Notes under the pieces: generated by a model
Database searches by the model: none
Seen by the model: the letters and a program-made list of their open reading frames with translations, nothing else
Told to the model about the DNA's origin: nothing
Position numbers and translations under genes: made by a program
In this document: positions 19,785-27,099 of the stretch, piece after piece
Layout of the letters: each line of letters starts with the position of its first letter
Position numbering within the stretch: the stretch's first letter is position 1
Source of the DNA: Aestuarierythrobacter sp037968495
GTDB taxonomy: Bacteria; Pseudomonadota; Alphaproteobacteria; Sphingomonadales; Sphingomonadaceae
Assembly (NCBI GenBank): GCA_037968495.1
Contig: JBBKVP010000055.1
Coordinates: 1-45,256, forward strand
Length of the DNA stretch: 45,256 bases
Reading direction: 5' to 3'

Positions 19785-20752
19785 AATAGCTCGCCGCCTT
19801 GAGCGGCACGAATTTCCTGCGGTACATTGGCATCGAACCATGCAGCAACCGATGCCAAGGCCGGATGCGCCAGATCGCGCTCCATCGCTTCCCAAACGCG
19901 CGGGATCATGCCGAGATAACGCGGCTTACCATCGCGTTTGGCCAACCGGGCAAAAATGCCGACAATCTTCGCATTCCGCTGTGCGCCGAGGCGGGCATAG
20001 TCCGCCTCAAAGTCATCTGCCGCATCTGCGTGCGCGAGATAATGTTGCATCATCCGCGCTTCGAGTTCGGGCGAAACATCGCGGCGCGCGTCCTGCAACA
20101 GTGACACCAGGTCATACGCAGGGTGACCTACCAGTGCGTCTTGATAATCGATTAAACCCTGCTTGCCGCCAGACAGCAGCATGATGTTTTCGGCATGGTA
20201 ATCGCGTAATACGGTCACGCCTGGCGTTTGATGGGCCTCCAGCGGGCCTAGCGCCTCGCGCCATGCCGCTTCAAATCCTGCCGCATCGGCGTCAATCCCG
20301 ACAACCGGGCAATACCATTCGGTGAAAAGTCCGGCCTCACGCAGATATGTCGGCATATCGTAAGGCGCAAAGGGACCGGCCGGTTTGCGGTGAAGGTCCA
20401 CCAAGGCGTCGATTGCGGTGCGATAGGCTCCATCCTCATCTGCCGGATGATCATCCAGCCAGTCGCGCATCCGGTCGTCGCCGAAGTCTTCAATAAGCAC
20501 CCAGCCCTTTGCCGCATCTTCAGCATGTGTTTCGGGCGCGCGCAGCCCGTGTTCGCGCAGCCAAGCGCCGACTTTCAGGAATGGCACAGGATCCTCATGC
20601 GGCGGCGGTGCGTGCATCAGCATCGCCTTGCGGCCGCCATCTGCGACGCGGAAGTAGCGCCTAAAGGACGCGTCGCCGGGCAGCGGATCAACAGATGCAC
20701 CGGCCCATCCTGCCGAATCAAGAAATGCGTGAAGTCCTGCCGGTAAGTTCAT
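19781..20752 (-). CDS. amgK: Aminoglycoside-phosphotransferase-fold kinase, AmgK-like (MurNAc/GlcNAc anomeric kinase)
   Basis: A 323-residue kinase-like protein. LPGDASFRRYFRV near the N terminus is the nucleotide loop seen in the AmgK group, LRDYHAENIML is the catalytic HxxN loop, and GLIDYQDALVGHPAYDL is the metal-binding segment. It is predicted to phosphorylate the anomeric carbon of N-acetylmuramate and GlcNAc recovered from peptidoglycan turnover. The ATG at 20752 overlaps the tsaE stop (ATGA), and the gene's own stop overlaps murU (GTGA). The longer frame begins inside tsaE and is not used. Confidence 0.88.
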   Translation of the reverse strand: MNLPAGLHAFLDSAGWAGASVDPLPGDASFRRYFRVADGGRKAMLMHAPPPHEDPVPFLKVGAWLREHGLRAPETHAEDAAKGWVLIEDFGDDRMRDWLDDHPADEDGAYRTAIDALVDLHRKPAGPFAPYDMPTYLREAGLFTEWYCPVVGIDADAAGFEAAWREALGPLEAHQTPGVTVLRDYHAENIMLLSGGKQGLIDYQDALVGHPAYDLVSLLQDARRDVSPELEARMMQHYLAHADAADDFEADYARLGAQRNAKIVGIFARLAKRDGKPRYLGMIPRVWEAMERDLAHPALASVAAWFDANVPQEIRAAQGGELL

Positions 20753-21192
20753 GGCAATCGCGATAGCCAATCCGGCCCCGCCTCCACAATCGCAATCCGC
20801 CCTTCTTCCGCAGATTCCAGCAATATGGAAAGACAAGCGGGCTCTTGCGCGAAGCCGCCCGCATGATCGGGCCATTCGGCGAGCAACGCTGCGCCTTCGC
20901 GGTAATCGTCCAGTCCCAGCTCGAACGCCTCGTCAGGATGTTTCAAACGGTAGAAATCGGCATGGGCCAGCGGCAATGACGTTGCAGGCGGACCATAGGT
21001 CTCGATGATCGTGAACGTCGGCGATGGCACTTCATCTTCGTAACCAAGCGCGGCAATGATTGCGCGGGCCAGCGTGGTCTTTCCCGCTCCCAATCCGCCT
21101 GTCAGCGCGACGACATCACCTGCCCTAAGCTTAGCCGCAATACGCGCACCAAAGCGGCTCATTGCGTCAAGATCGGGAAGTTCCTCCCTCAC
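20749..21192 (-). CDS. tsaE: TsaE: ATPase for tRNA threonylcarbamoyladenosine synthesis
   Basis: A 147-residue YjeE/TsaE P-loop ATPase with Walker A GGLGAGKTTLARAI and the family segment LAHADFYRL. It works with TsaB and TsaD in making t6A37 in ANN-decoding tRNAs. The GTG at 21192 overlaps the divL stop (GTGA), and GGGAGG falls inside the first codons rather than upstream, so translation is probably coupled to divL. Length is normal. Confidence 0.94.
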   Translation of the reverse strand: MREELPDLDAMSRFGARIAAKLRAGDVVALTGGLGAGKTTLARAIIAALGYEDEVPSPTFTIIETYGPPATSLPLAHADFYRLKHPDEAFELGLDDYREGAALLAEWPDHAGGFAQEPACLSILLESAEEGRIAIVEAGPDWLSRLP

Positions 21193-23531
21193 GGCAGCAA
21201 TATCGCGGCTGTGGTGCCCTCGCCCTTTTGCGAAACCACTTCCAGCGTTCCGCCATGCGCCTCGATCAGTTGGCGTGCGAGCGGCAGGCCGAGGCCCTGA
21301 CGGCGTTCCAATCCGCCCGCATCGTTTTCGCGCAGACCGCCAAGCGCGGCGGCCAAGTCGTTAGGCGTCATGCCAGCGCCGTCATCGGACACGACCACAC
21401 GCGAGCCACCCTTAACCCGCGAGATATCTATCAGGATATTGCCGCCCTTTGCGGTCGCAGCCACGGCATTATCAAGCAAATGGGTCAAAATACGCGCCAA
21501 TTGGCGTTCATCAGCGTCAACCACGCCAGCCGCCTTGGTCCCGCGCAGATTTAAATTGAGGCCTGCGTCCACAATAGCCTGTTCGCGTGACCGGACGACC
21601 TTAGTTGCCAGCGGCATCAGCTCCACGCGCGTTTTGTTGAGCGGCATCAGGCCCGCCTCGCTCTGCGACAGATCGAGCACATTCTCCACCTGATCGCCCA
21701 GCCGTGCAACCGAATCCAGAATGGCGGTGACATATTCCTGCCCTTGATCGGACAGTTCACCCGCTACACCTGCCTGCAAAAGTTCTGCAAATCCGCCGAT
21801 TGATGTGAGCGGTGTGCGAAATTCGTAAGACATATTGGCGAGGAAATTGGTCTTAACCGTATCGGCAGCCTCGAGTGCCTGATTGCGTTCGCGTAGGGCA
21901 TCCTCGGCACGCTGCGAATCAGTGATGTCGAGAATCGTCAGCAGCCCGTTTCCATCGGGCAGCGGCACACCGGCGAATTCAACAGTTCGGCCATCTCTGA
22001 GCGCAATGCGTCCTGCCTTCTGCTTGCGGTCCAGTGTAGCAACGCGGACCACATCACCAATTTCTGCAACCTGCTTCGGCTTCGCCAATTGCGAAGCGAT
22101 TTGCTTCAGCAAGTCTTCTGCAAGCGGATGCGCATCGAGAAAGTCGTCCTCAAGCCCCCAATCATCGGCAAAGCGGCGGTTCCATAATTGCAGATGACTA
22201 TCGGGCGAAAACACAGCGAGCGATTCAAACAGGCTATCGAAGGTCGCCGTCCGGGTTCGGAGCAATGTGTCGCGCATAGCGGATAGCGCCAACTGCTCTG
22301 TCCGATCTTCAGCCACCATCACGAGGCCACCATCGGGCATTGGCTGTCCAACAATCCGTAGATGCTTGCCGCCGCGCAGCGGCCATGCCTCTTCTTGCGG
22401 CTCCGACGCGGAGAACCACCCGACGTGCGTGTCCTTCCACGCAGGGAAGTCCCGTACTTCAGGCGTCAGGCCAGCGTCACGCGCAGACATCAACAAATCC
22501 TCGAAAACAACGCGTTCTTGCACAATCTTCCGGTTCAATGCGAACAGACGTCGCATCGGTAAATTGGTGAAGGTGAGCCTGCGTTCATTATCGAATGTCG
22601 CTACGCCGACTGATAGCTGGTCAAGCATGCTGGTTTGCGCTTCGCGGAATGCGCGGAATGCGCGGGCCTGCTCTTCCATTTCCTCAATATCGACAGCGTA
22701 ACCGGCAATACCTTCGCTGCCCAGCGGCAGGTCGCTGACGCGCAAGGTCCGGCGCTGGCCGCCAATGGTAGCGGTGACATTGCGTTCGATTGCCTCTCCC
22801 TGTTTCGCAGCTTTCATCGCAACTGCAGCGGCACTCTCGCCCTCGACGCTTTCCACCAACTCGGTTTGTTCGGTGACTACCGCGTCAGCACTCTCGGCCG
22901 CGACTGCGTTGACGTAGGCGCTGTTGACCAGCCGCAGCTTGCCATCATTCCCGCGGAACCACATGGGCATTGGCGCGGCTTCGATCAGGCCGACCAATGC
23001 GGCAAAGTCACTTCGCGCGCGGTCACTTTCATCACGCAGCCTAGTCAATTCGCCTTCGCTTTCGCTGAAATCGAACACCCAGACCAATGCTGCACCGCCC
23101 GGTGAAATCTGCGGATCGGCCAAGGCGCCGCGCAAAGCCAGACTGCGGCTCGACCCCGGCGGGGTCAACGTCATACGAAATGGTGATGCGGTCTTCTGCG
23201 CCTTGCGAACTGCCTCGGTCAATTCGTCAATTTGCGGCTTTGACAGGCCTGTGTCAGCACCCTGATGCAACTCGCTGAGATATTCCGGCACACCGTCCAG
23301 GCCCAGCCAACCGGCCAAGCGGTCAGGCGCCTCGATCCTACCATCTGCGCGAACCAGCAGCGGTACAGCGGGGGCCTCGTCGATCATACGCGCGAGCCTG
23401 CGGGCCGCCTTACGTCCAGACTCGGCCTTGCGCATCTTCGCATTGCCGGCAAACATCATCCAGACCCCGCCGACGGTCCACGCCGCAAGCAGCAGTCCCA
23501 GCAGGACCATGGATGTGGCGGTTAATTGCAT
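21189..23531 (-). CDS. divL: DivL-like PAS sensor pseudo-histidine kinase with Tyr at the phosphorylation site
   Basis: A 780-residue protein. One N-terminal membrane helix (about residues 8-28) is followed by several PAS-like regions (near 40-130, 185-280, 300-410 and 440-540), a HisKA dimerization helix and a HATPase domain (HLLDNAVAATAKGG, SDDGAGM, GLPLARQLIEAHGG). The H-box reads NMSYEFRTPLTSI, with Tyr569 where kinases have His. Caulobacter DivL has the same substitution and works as a polarity pseudokinase that binds DivK-P and controls CckA. The neighbouring tsaE-amgK-murU-addB-addA genes match the gene order I recall around divL in alphaproteobacteria. The DivL assignment is inference from motif plus context. 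Confidence 0.88.
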   Translation of the reverse strand: MQLTATSMVLLGLLLAAWTVGGVWMMFAGNAKMRKAESGRKAARRLARMIDEAPAVPLLVRADGRIEAPDRLAGWLGLDGVPEYLSELHQGADTGLSKPQIDELTEAVRKAQKTASPFRMTLTPPGSSRSLALRGALADPQISPGGAALVWVFDFSESEGELTRLRDESDRARSDFAALVGLIEAAPMPMWFRGNDGKLRLVNSAYVNAVAAESADAVVTEQTELVESVEGESAAAVAMKAAKQGEAIERNVTATIGGQRRTLRVSDLPLGSEGIAGYAVDIEEMEEQARAFRAFREAQTSMLDQLSVGVATFDNERRLTFTNLPMRRLFALNRKIVQERVVFEDLLMSARDAGLTPEVRDFPAWKDTHVGWFSASEPQEEAWPLRGGKHLRIVGQPMPDGGLVMVAEDRTEQLALSAMRDTLLRTRTATFDSLFESLAVFSPDSHLQLWNRRFADDWGLEDDFLDAHPLAEDLLKQIASQLAKPKQVAEIGDVVRVATLDRKQKAGRIALRDGRTVEFAGVPLPDGNGLLTILDITDSQRAEDALRERNQALEAADTVKTNFLANMSYEFRTPLTSIGGFAELLQAGVAGELSDQGQEYVTAILDSVARLGDQVENVLDLSQSEAGLMPLNKTRVELMPLATKVVRSREQAIVDAGLNLNLRGTKAAGVVDADERQLARILTHLLDNAVAATAKGGNILIDISRVKGGSRVVVSDDGAGMTPNDLAAALGGLRENDAGGLERRQGLGLPLARQLIEAHGGTLEVVSQKGEGTTAAILLP

Positions 23532-23600
23532 TGGTTGGAGCTATTCGCCTGCGGCCAGTGATGCAATGGGCCAACTGCCAATTCAGGCTATCAGCGGCGG

Positions 23601-23641
23601 AAAACAGACACGCCGTCCCTGCGATTAGGCAGAGACGGCGT
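23601..23641 (-). terminator. Probable rho-independent terminator after ahcY
   Basis: Arms 23610-23622 and 23629-23641 pair over 13 positions with one wobble and a 6-base loop, just downstream of the ahcY stop. The T-tract on the minus strand (GTCTGTTTT) is imperfect. The hairpin lies between ahcY and divL, so divL probably has its own promoter in 23532-23600 or depends on read-through. Confidence 0.7.
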
Positions 23642-23658
23642 ATTGCGACCTAGATCAA

Positions 23659-25071
23659 TTAGTAGCGGTAATGTTCCGGCTTATACGGACCCTCTACCGG
23701 AACGTTGATGTAATCGGCCTGCTTCTGGCTCAACTGCGTCAACTTCACTCCAAGCTTCTCGAGATGCAGCATGGCCACTTTCTCGTCGAGATGCTTCGGC
23801 AGGACGTAGACGTCATTCTTATACTCATCACCCTTGGTGTAGAGTTCGATCTGCGCCAGCACTTGATTGGTGAAGGAACAGCTCATCACAAAGCTTGGGT
23901 GACCGGTTGCGCAACCCAGGTTCACCAGACGGCCCTTGGCAAGGATCATGACCTGCTTGCCGTCCGGGAATGTGACAAGGTCGGTACCCGGCTTGATTTC
24001 GTCCCAGTCGTAATTGTCGAGCGCGCCAATCTGGATCTCACTGTCGAAGTGACCGATGTTGCAGACAATCGCCATGTTTTTCATCGATTTCATGTGCTCG
24101 GCAGTGATCACGTCTTCATTGCCGGTTGTGGTCACAAAGATATCGCAACGCTGCGTCGCTTCTTCCATCGTCACGACTTCATAGCCCTCCATCGCGGCCT
24201 GCAGAGCGCAGATCGGATCGATTTCAGTGACCATAACGCGTGCACCGCCATTGCGGAGGCTGTCAGCCGAACCCTTGCCGACATCACCGAAGCCAGCGAC
24301 GCAAGCGACCTTACCGGCCAGCATCACGTCGGTCGCGCGGCGGATAGCGTCGACCAGCGATTCCTTACAGCCATAGAGGTTGTCGAATTTCGACTTGGTC
24401 ACGCTGTCGTTCACATTGATTGCCGGGAAAGGCAGCTTGCCAGCCTTAGCTAACGAATAGAGGCGGTGAACGCCCGTGGTTGTCTCTTCGGAAACGCCGG
24501 TGATGTTTTCAACGGACTTCGAAAGATAGCCCGGCTTGGCTTTGACGTAAGCCTTCAGCGCGCGCTGCATTTCAATTTCTTCGGCATTCTGCGGCTCGGG
24601 CATTTCTTCGCCCGCTTCCATGCGTGCGCCCCACAGCGCAAACATGGTGGCATCACCGCCATCGTCGAGAATGATATTGGCTGTGCGGTCAGCATCGTCA
24701 GCGGTCGACCAGTCAAAGATGTGTCCGACATAGTCCCAATAATCCGAGAGCGTTTCGCCCTTGATGGCGAAAATCGGAATGCCCGACGCAGCCATTGCGG
24801 CAGCAGCGTGATTCTGGGTCGAGAAGATGTTGCAGGTCGCCCAGCGTACTTCCGCACCAAGCGCCGTTAGCGTTTCAATCAGAACAGCCGTCTGGATCGT
24901 CATGTGCAGCGAACCAGTAATACGCGCGCCCTTGAGCGGCTTGCTGTCGCCAAACTCCTCACGTAAAGCCATCAGGCCCGGCATTTCGGTTTCAGCAATC
25001 TTGATCTCGGCGCGGCCATAATCGGCCAGCGAAATATCTTGAATAATATAGTCTTGCTTGTCAGCAGCCAC
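23659..25071 (-). CDS. ahcY: S-adenosylhomocysteine hydrolase AhcY
   Basis: A 470-residue NAD-dependent enzyme that splits S-adenosylhomocysteine into adenosine and homocysteine, removing a strong inhibitor of methyltransferases. The substrate domain has NIFSTQNHAAAAMAASGIPI, the NAD-binding domain has VACVAGFGDVGKGSADSLR, and the C terminus ends in the usual GPYKPEHYRY. The frame is open for 40 codons further upstream, but the GTG at 25071 is preferred because GGAGA lies about seven bases before it and the family N terminus (DYIIQDISLADYGRAEI) follows. The 190-base leader can fold strongly (see 25137-25250). Confidence 0.97.
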   Translation of the reverse strand: MAADKQDYIIQDISLADYGRAEIKIAETEMPGLMALREEFGDSKPLKGARITGSLHMTIQTAVLIETLTALGAEVRWATCNIFSTQNHAAAAMAASGIPIFAIKGETLSDYWDYVGHIFDWSTADDADRTANIILDDGGDATMFALWGARMEAGEEMPEPQNAEEIEMQRALKAYVKAKPGYLSKSVENITGVSEETTTGVHRLYSLAKAGKLPFPAINVNDSVTKSKFDNLYGCKESLVDAIRRATDVMLAGKVACVAGFGDVGKGSADSLRNGGARVMVTEIDPICALQAAMEGYEVVTMEEATQRCDIFVTTTGNEDVITAEHMKSMKNMAIVCNIGHFDSEIQIGALDNYDWDEIKPGTDLVTFPDGKQVMILAKGRLVNLGCATGHPSFVMSCSFTNQVLAQIELYTKGDEYKNDVYVLPKHLDEKVAMLHLEKLGVKLTQLSQKQADYINVPVEGPYKPEHYRY

Positions 25072-25136
25072 GAGGATTCTCCAGAAATATTCGTGTTGGA
25101 AGTGGGGCGCCAACTGTCTGCTACAAGAGGCAACAG

Positions 25137-25164
25137 AAAAGGCGACGCCGGATATGGCGCCGCC
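25137..25164 (-). terminator. Terminator-like hairpin in the ahcY leader
   Basis: Arms 25141-25149 and 25156-25164 form nine pairs (one G-U in the minus-strand RNA) around a 6-base loop, followed on the minus strand by TTTTCTGTT. It lies 66 bases before the ahcY start and about 100 bases after the stop of the upstream small gene. It may end that upstream transcript, or act as an attenuator for ahcY, or both. Confidence 0.7.
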
Positions 25165-25196
25165 CTTAACGCCTCGGCCAAGCCAAGGCAAATGCT

Positions 25197-25250
25197 GTGA
25201 ATGGTGATTGGCCGGGCGGGAGAGACTGCGACCCCACCCGGCCCATTCAC
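25197..25250 (-). promoter_or_regulatory. Structured RNA element in the ahcY leader
   Basis: In the minus-strand RNA an outer 8-bp helix (25243-25250 with 25197-25204) stacks on an inner 10-bp helix (25233-25242 with 25211-25220, one G-U), with a 12-base apical loop and a one-sided bulge at 25205-25210. A second small hairpin (25171-25189) follows, then the terminator-like hairpin. I do not recognise a known SAM, SAH or SAM/SAH riboswitch consensus in it. Confidence 0.5.
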
Positions 25251-25262
25251 CAAGGGGTCCGA

Positions 25263-25736
25263 TTAATTACGCGCTAGTATCGCATAACGGGCAGATGGGG
25301 CCGGAGCGAGTAGCTCTGTAGCCGCCGAAAGCAGGATACCTTTGCCGCGTAGATCGGCCAATTCAGCCGTGACTTTCTTCAGCTCGGCACAATTAAGATA
25401 GGGATGGCCACCGCCGAAACGGTTGGCCATGCCGATACTGACTTTGTCGAGCGCACGCTTCGAACCTCTCGTTCCATGCTGACGTGCCAGATCCGCCTTC
25501 ATCGTGCGTGATGCGACGTTGAGTTCGGTCAGATGGTTGGCTGAAAAACGCTGGTAATCCAGACGGAAGTCATGCGGACCGGTTCGGCAACGCAGCGAGC
25601 TGACCATCAACATAATGTCTAGTCCACGAACTTGTGATGCGGTTTGCGGCGTATGGCTTTGCGCGAAAGCGGCTGCGCTGCAGGCAAACAAGGTTGCTGC
25701 CGCTAGCGTGATAGTCACGGTACGATAGAAATTCAT
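25263..25736 (-). CDS. Small secreted protein of unknown function
   Basis: A 157-residue protein with a signal peptide (hydrophobic run TVTITLAAATLFACSAAA, cleavage after AFA near residue 25). The mature part contains two Cys (in SSLRCRTG and YLNCAEL) that could form a disulfide, and it looks helical and basic in the middle (LARQHGTRGSKRALDKVS). No enzyme motif is recognised. It precedes ahcY on the same strand with 190 bases between. The ATG at 25736 is preferred over a start nine codons upstream because the signal peptide then begins normally. Confidence 0.72.
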   Translation of the reverse strand: MNFYRTVTITLAAATLFACSAAAFAQSHTPQTASQVRGLDIMLMVSSLRCRTGPHDFRLDYQRFSANHLTELNVASRTMKADLARQHGTRGSKRALDKVSIGMANRFGGGHPYLNCAELKKVTAELADLRGKGILLSAATELLAPAPSARYAILARN

Positions 25737-25930
25737 GATCTGGTTCCCCGGTGCGGGTCCCAACCCCCATGGAAAGCCCCGCTGCCGAGAAAATGCCTTC
25801 AGGTGTTTACCTAATCTTCAAGACGCGCAGTAAAGCGAAATTAACCACATTTGCAGGCTCACCCAGCTTGCACAGCGCGTGCCCGCGCTTATGTGTGAGG
25901 TAGAATTAACTCCACGAAGGAACTAAACTC

Positions 25931-26410
25931 ATGACGATTTCAGTTGGCGACAAATTGCCCGACGTAAAGCTGGTTAAAGCAACCGACGCAGGCCCCGAAG
26001 CAGTGCAGAGCGCCGATTTCTTTGCCGGACGCAAAGTGGCGCTTTTCTCAGTCCCCGGTGCTTTCACACCAACCTGTTCCGCCAAACATCTGCCCGGCTT
26101 CGTTGAAAAGGCCGGTGAACTGGCTGCCAAAGGAATCGACGAAGTTGCCTGCACCGCAGTCAATGACGCATTCGTGCTCGGTGCTTGGAAATCATCCAAT
26201 GATGCCGGTTCCGTTACCATGCTCGCAGACGGCAATGGCGATTTCGCCGAAGCAGTCGGCCTGACCATGGACGGCAGCGGTTTCGGCATGGGCAAGCGCG
26301 GCCAGCGTTTCTCGATGATCGTGAATGACGGCGTAGTCGAGCAGCTTAACGTAGAAGCACCCGGGGACTTCAGCGTCAGCAGCGCGGAACACATGCTCGA
26401 GCAGATGTAA
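25931..26410 (+). CDS. Peroxiredoxin, Prx5 type
   Basis: A 159-residue thiol peroxidase of the redoxin/Prx5 (PMP20) branch. The peroxidatic Cys is Cys49 in PGAFTPTCSAKHLPGF; a second Cys (Cys74) lies in VACTAVND and may or may not be resolving. It reduces hydrogen peroxide and organic peroxides, probably using glutathione/glutaredoxin or thioredoxin. GAAGGA precedes the ATG by a normal distance. It is a single gene, divergent from the secreted protein gene and closed by the bidirectional terminator at 26427-26465. Confidence 0.94.
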   Translation: MTISVGDKLPDVKLVKATDAGPEAVQSADFFAGRKVALFSVPGAFTPTCSAKHLPGFVEKAGELAAKGIDEVACTAVNDAFVLGAWKSSNDAGSVTMLADGNGDFAEAVGLTMDGSGFGMGKRGQRFSMIVNDGVVEQLNVEAPGDFSVSSAEHMLEQM

Positions 26411-26426
26411 ACATCTAGCCTAATAG

Positions 26427-26465
26427 AAAAGCCGGGAGCCCCGTTGCAGGGCTTCCGGCTTTTTC
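26427..26465. terminator. Bidirectional rho-independent terminator between peroxiredoxin and folE
   Basis: GCCGGGAGCCC (26431-26441) pairs with GGGCTTCCGGC (26449-26459) with one internal mismatch and a 7-base loop. It is followed by TTTTT on the plus strand and flanked by AAAA on the other side, so it gives a T-run on the minus strand as well. It serves both converging genes. Confidence 0.88.
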
Positions 26466-26490
26466 ATGGCTACCTTAGGGCAAGCCTGGG

Positions 26491-27099
26491 TTAGTACCCC
26501 ATCAGGCTCATTACTTCCTTGCGGCTGCGCTGATCTTCAAGGAAGCAGCCCATCAATCGGCTGGTGACCATTCCAACGCCGGGAGTACGCACACCGCGGG
26601 CAGTCATACAGGCGTGACTTGCCTCGATCACCACAGCAACGCCGTGCGGTTTTAGATTTTCCCAAATACACTCGGCAACTTCTGCGGTCAGGCGCTCCTG
26701 AATCTGGAGACGCCGCGAGTAACCGTTCAACACGCGGGCTAGCTTGGAAATTCCCACGACATGGTCACGCGGCAAGTACGCAATCGCGGCCTTGCCGATG
26801 ATCGGCGCCATGTGATGTTCGCAATGCGACTGGAAAGGAATGTCCTTCAGCACCACTACTTCATCATAACCGCCGACTTCCTCGAATACTCGGCTGAGAT
26901 GTTTGGCTGGATCTTCGCTGTAGCCCTGACAATATTCCAACCAAGCGCGCGCGACACGTTTGGGCGTATCTAGCAGGCCTTCGCGTGTCGGATCATCGCC
27001 TGACCATTCGATCAGTGTGCGGATGGCGTCCTGCACATTCTCTGGCACGTCAGGCTTGCGGTCTTGGTCGGCCTTGTCCGGTTTGACCTGAATGTTCAT
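26491..27099 (-). CDS. folE: GTP cyclohydrolase I FolE
   Basis: A 202-residue enzyme making 7,8-dihydroneopterin triphosphate from GTP, the first step of folate synthesis and also a source for other pterins. Zinc and substrate residues lie in FQSHCEHHMAPIIGKA and EASHACMTARGV; GDDPTREGLLDTPKRVARAW and RRLQIQERLTAEVAE are family hallmarks. Length is normal. Its ATG overlaps the stop of the phospholipase D gene (ATGA), so it is the last gene of the hemerythrin-PLD-folE unit. Confidence 0.97.
   Translation of the reverse strand: MNIQVKPDKADQDRKPDVPENVQDAIRTLIEWSGDDPTREGLLDTPKRVARAWLEYCQGYSEDPAKHLSRVFEEVGGYDEVVVLKDIPFQSHCEHHMAPIIGKAAIAYLPRDHVVGISKLARVLNGYSRRLQIQERLTAEVAECIWENLKPHGVAVVIEASHACMTARGVRTPGVGMVTSRLMGCFLEDQRSRKEVMSLMGY

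Noticed and set aside
19785..19895. N-terminal extension of murU
   Set aside because: The extra residues come from the other reading phase of amgK; the GTGA overlap gives the natural start.
25072..25262. A known SAM, SAH or SAM/SAH riboswitch upstream of ahcY
   Set aside because: I could not match a published consensus by eye; only the fold and terminator-like hairpin are claimed.
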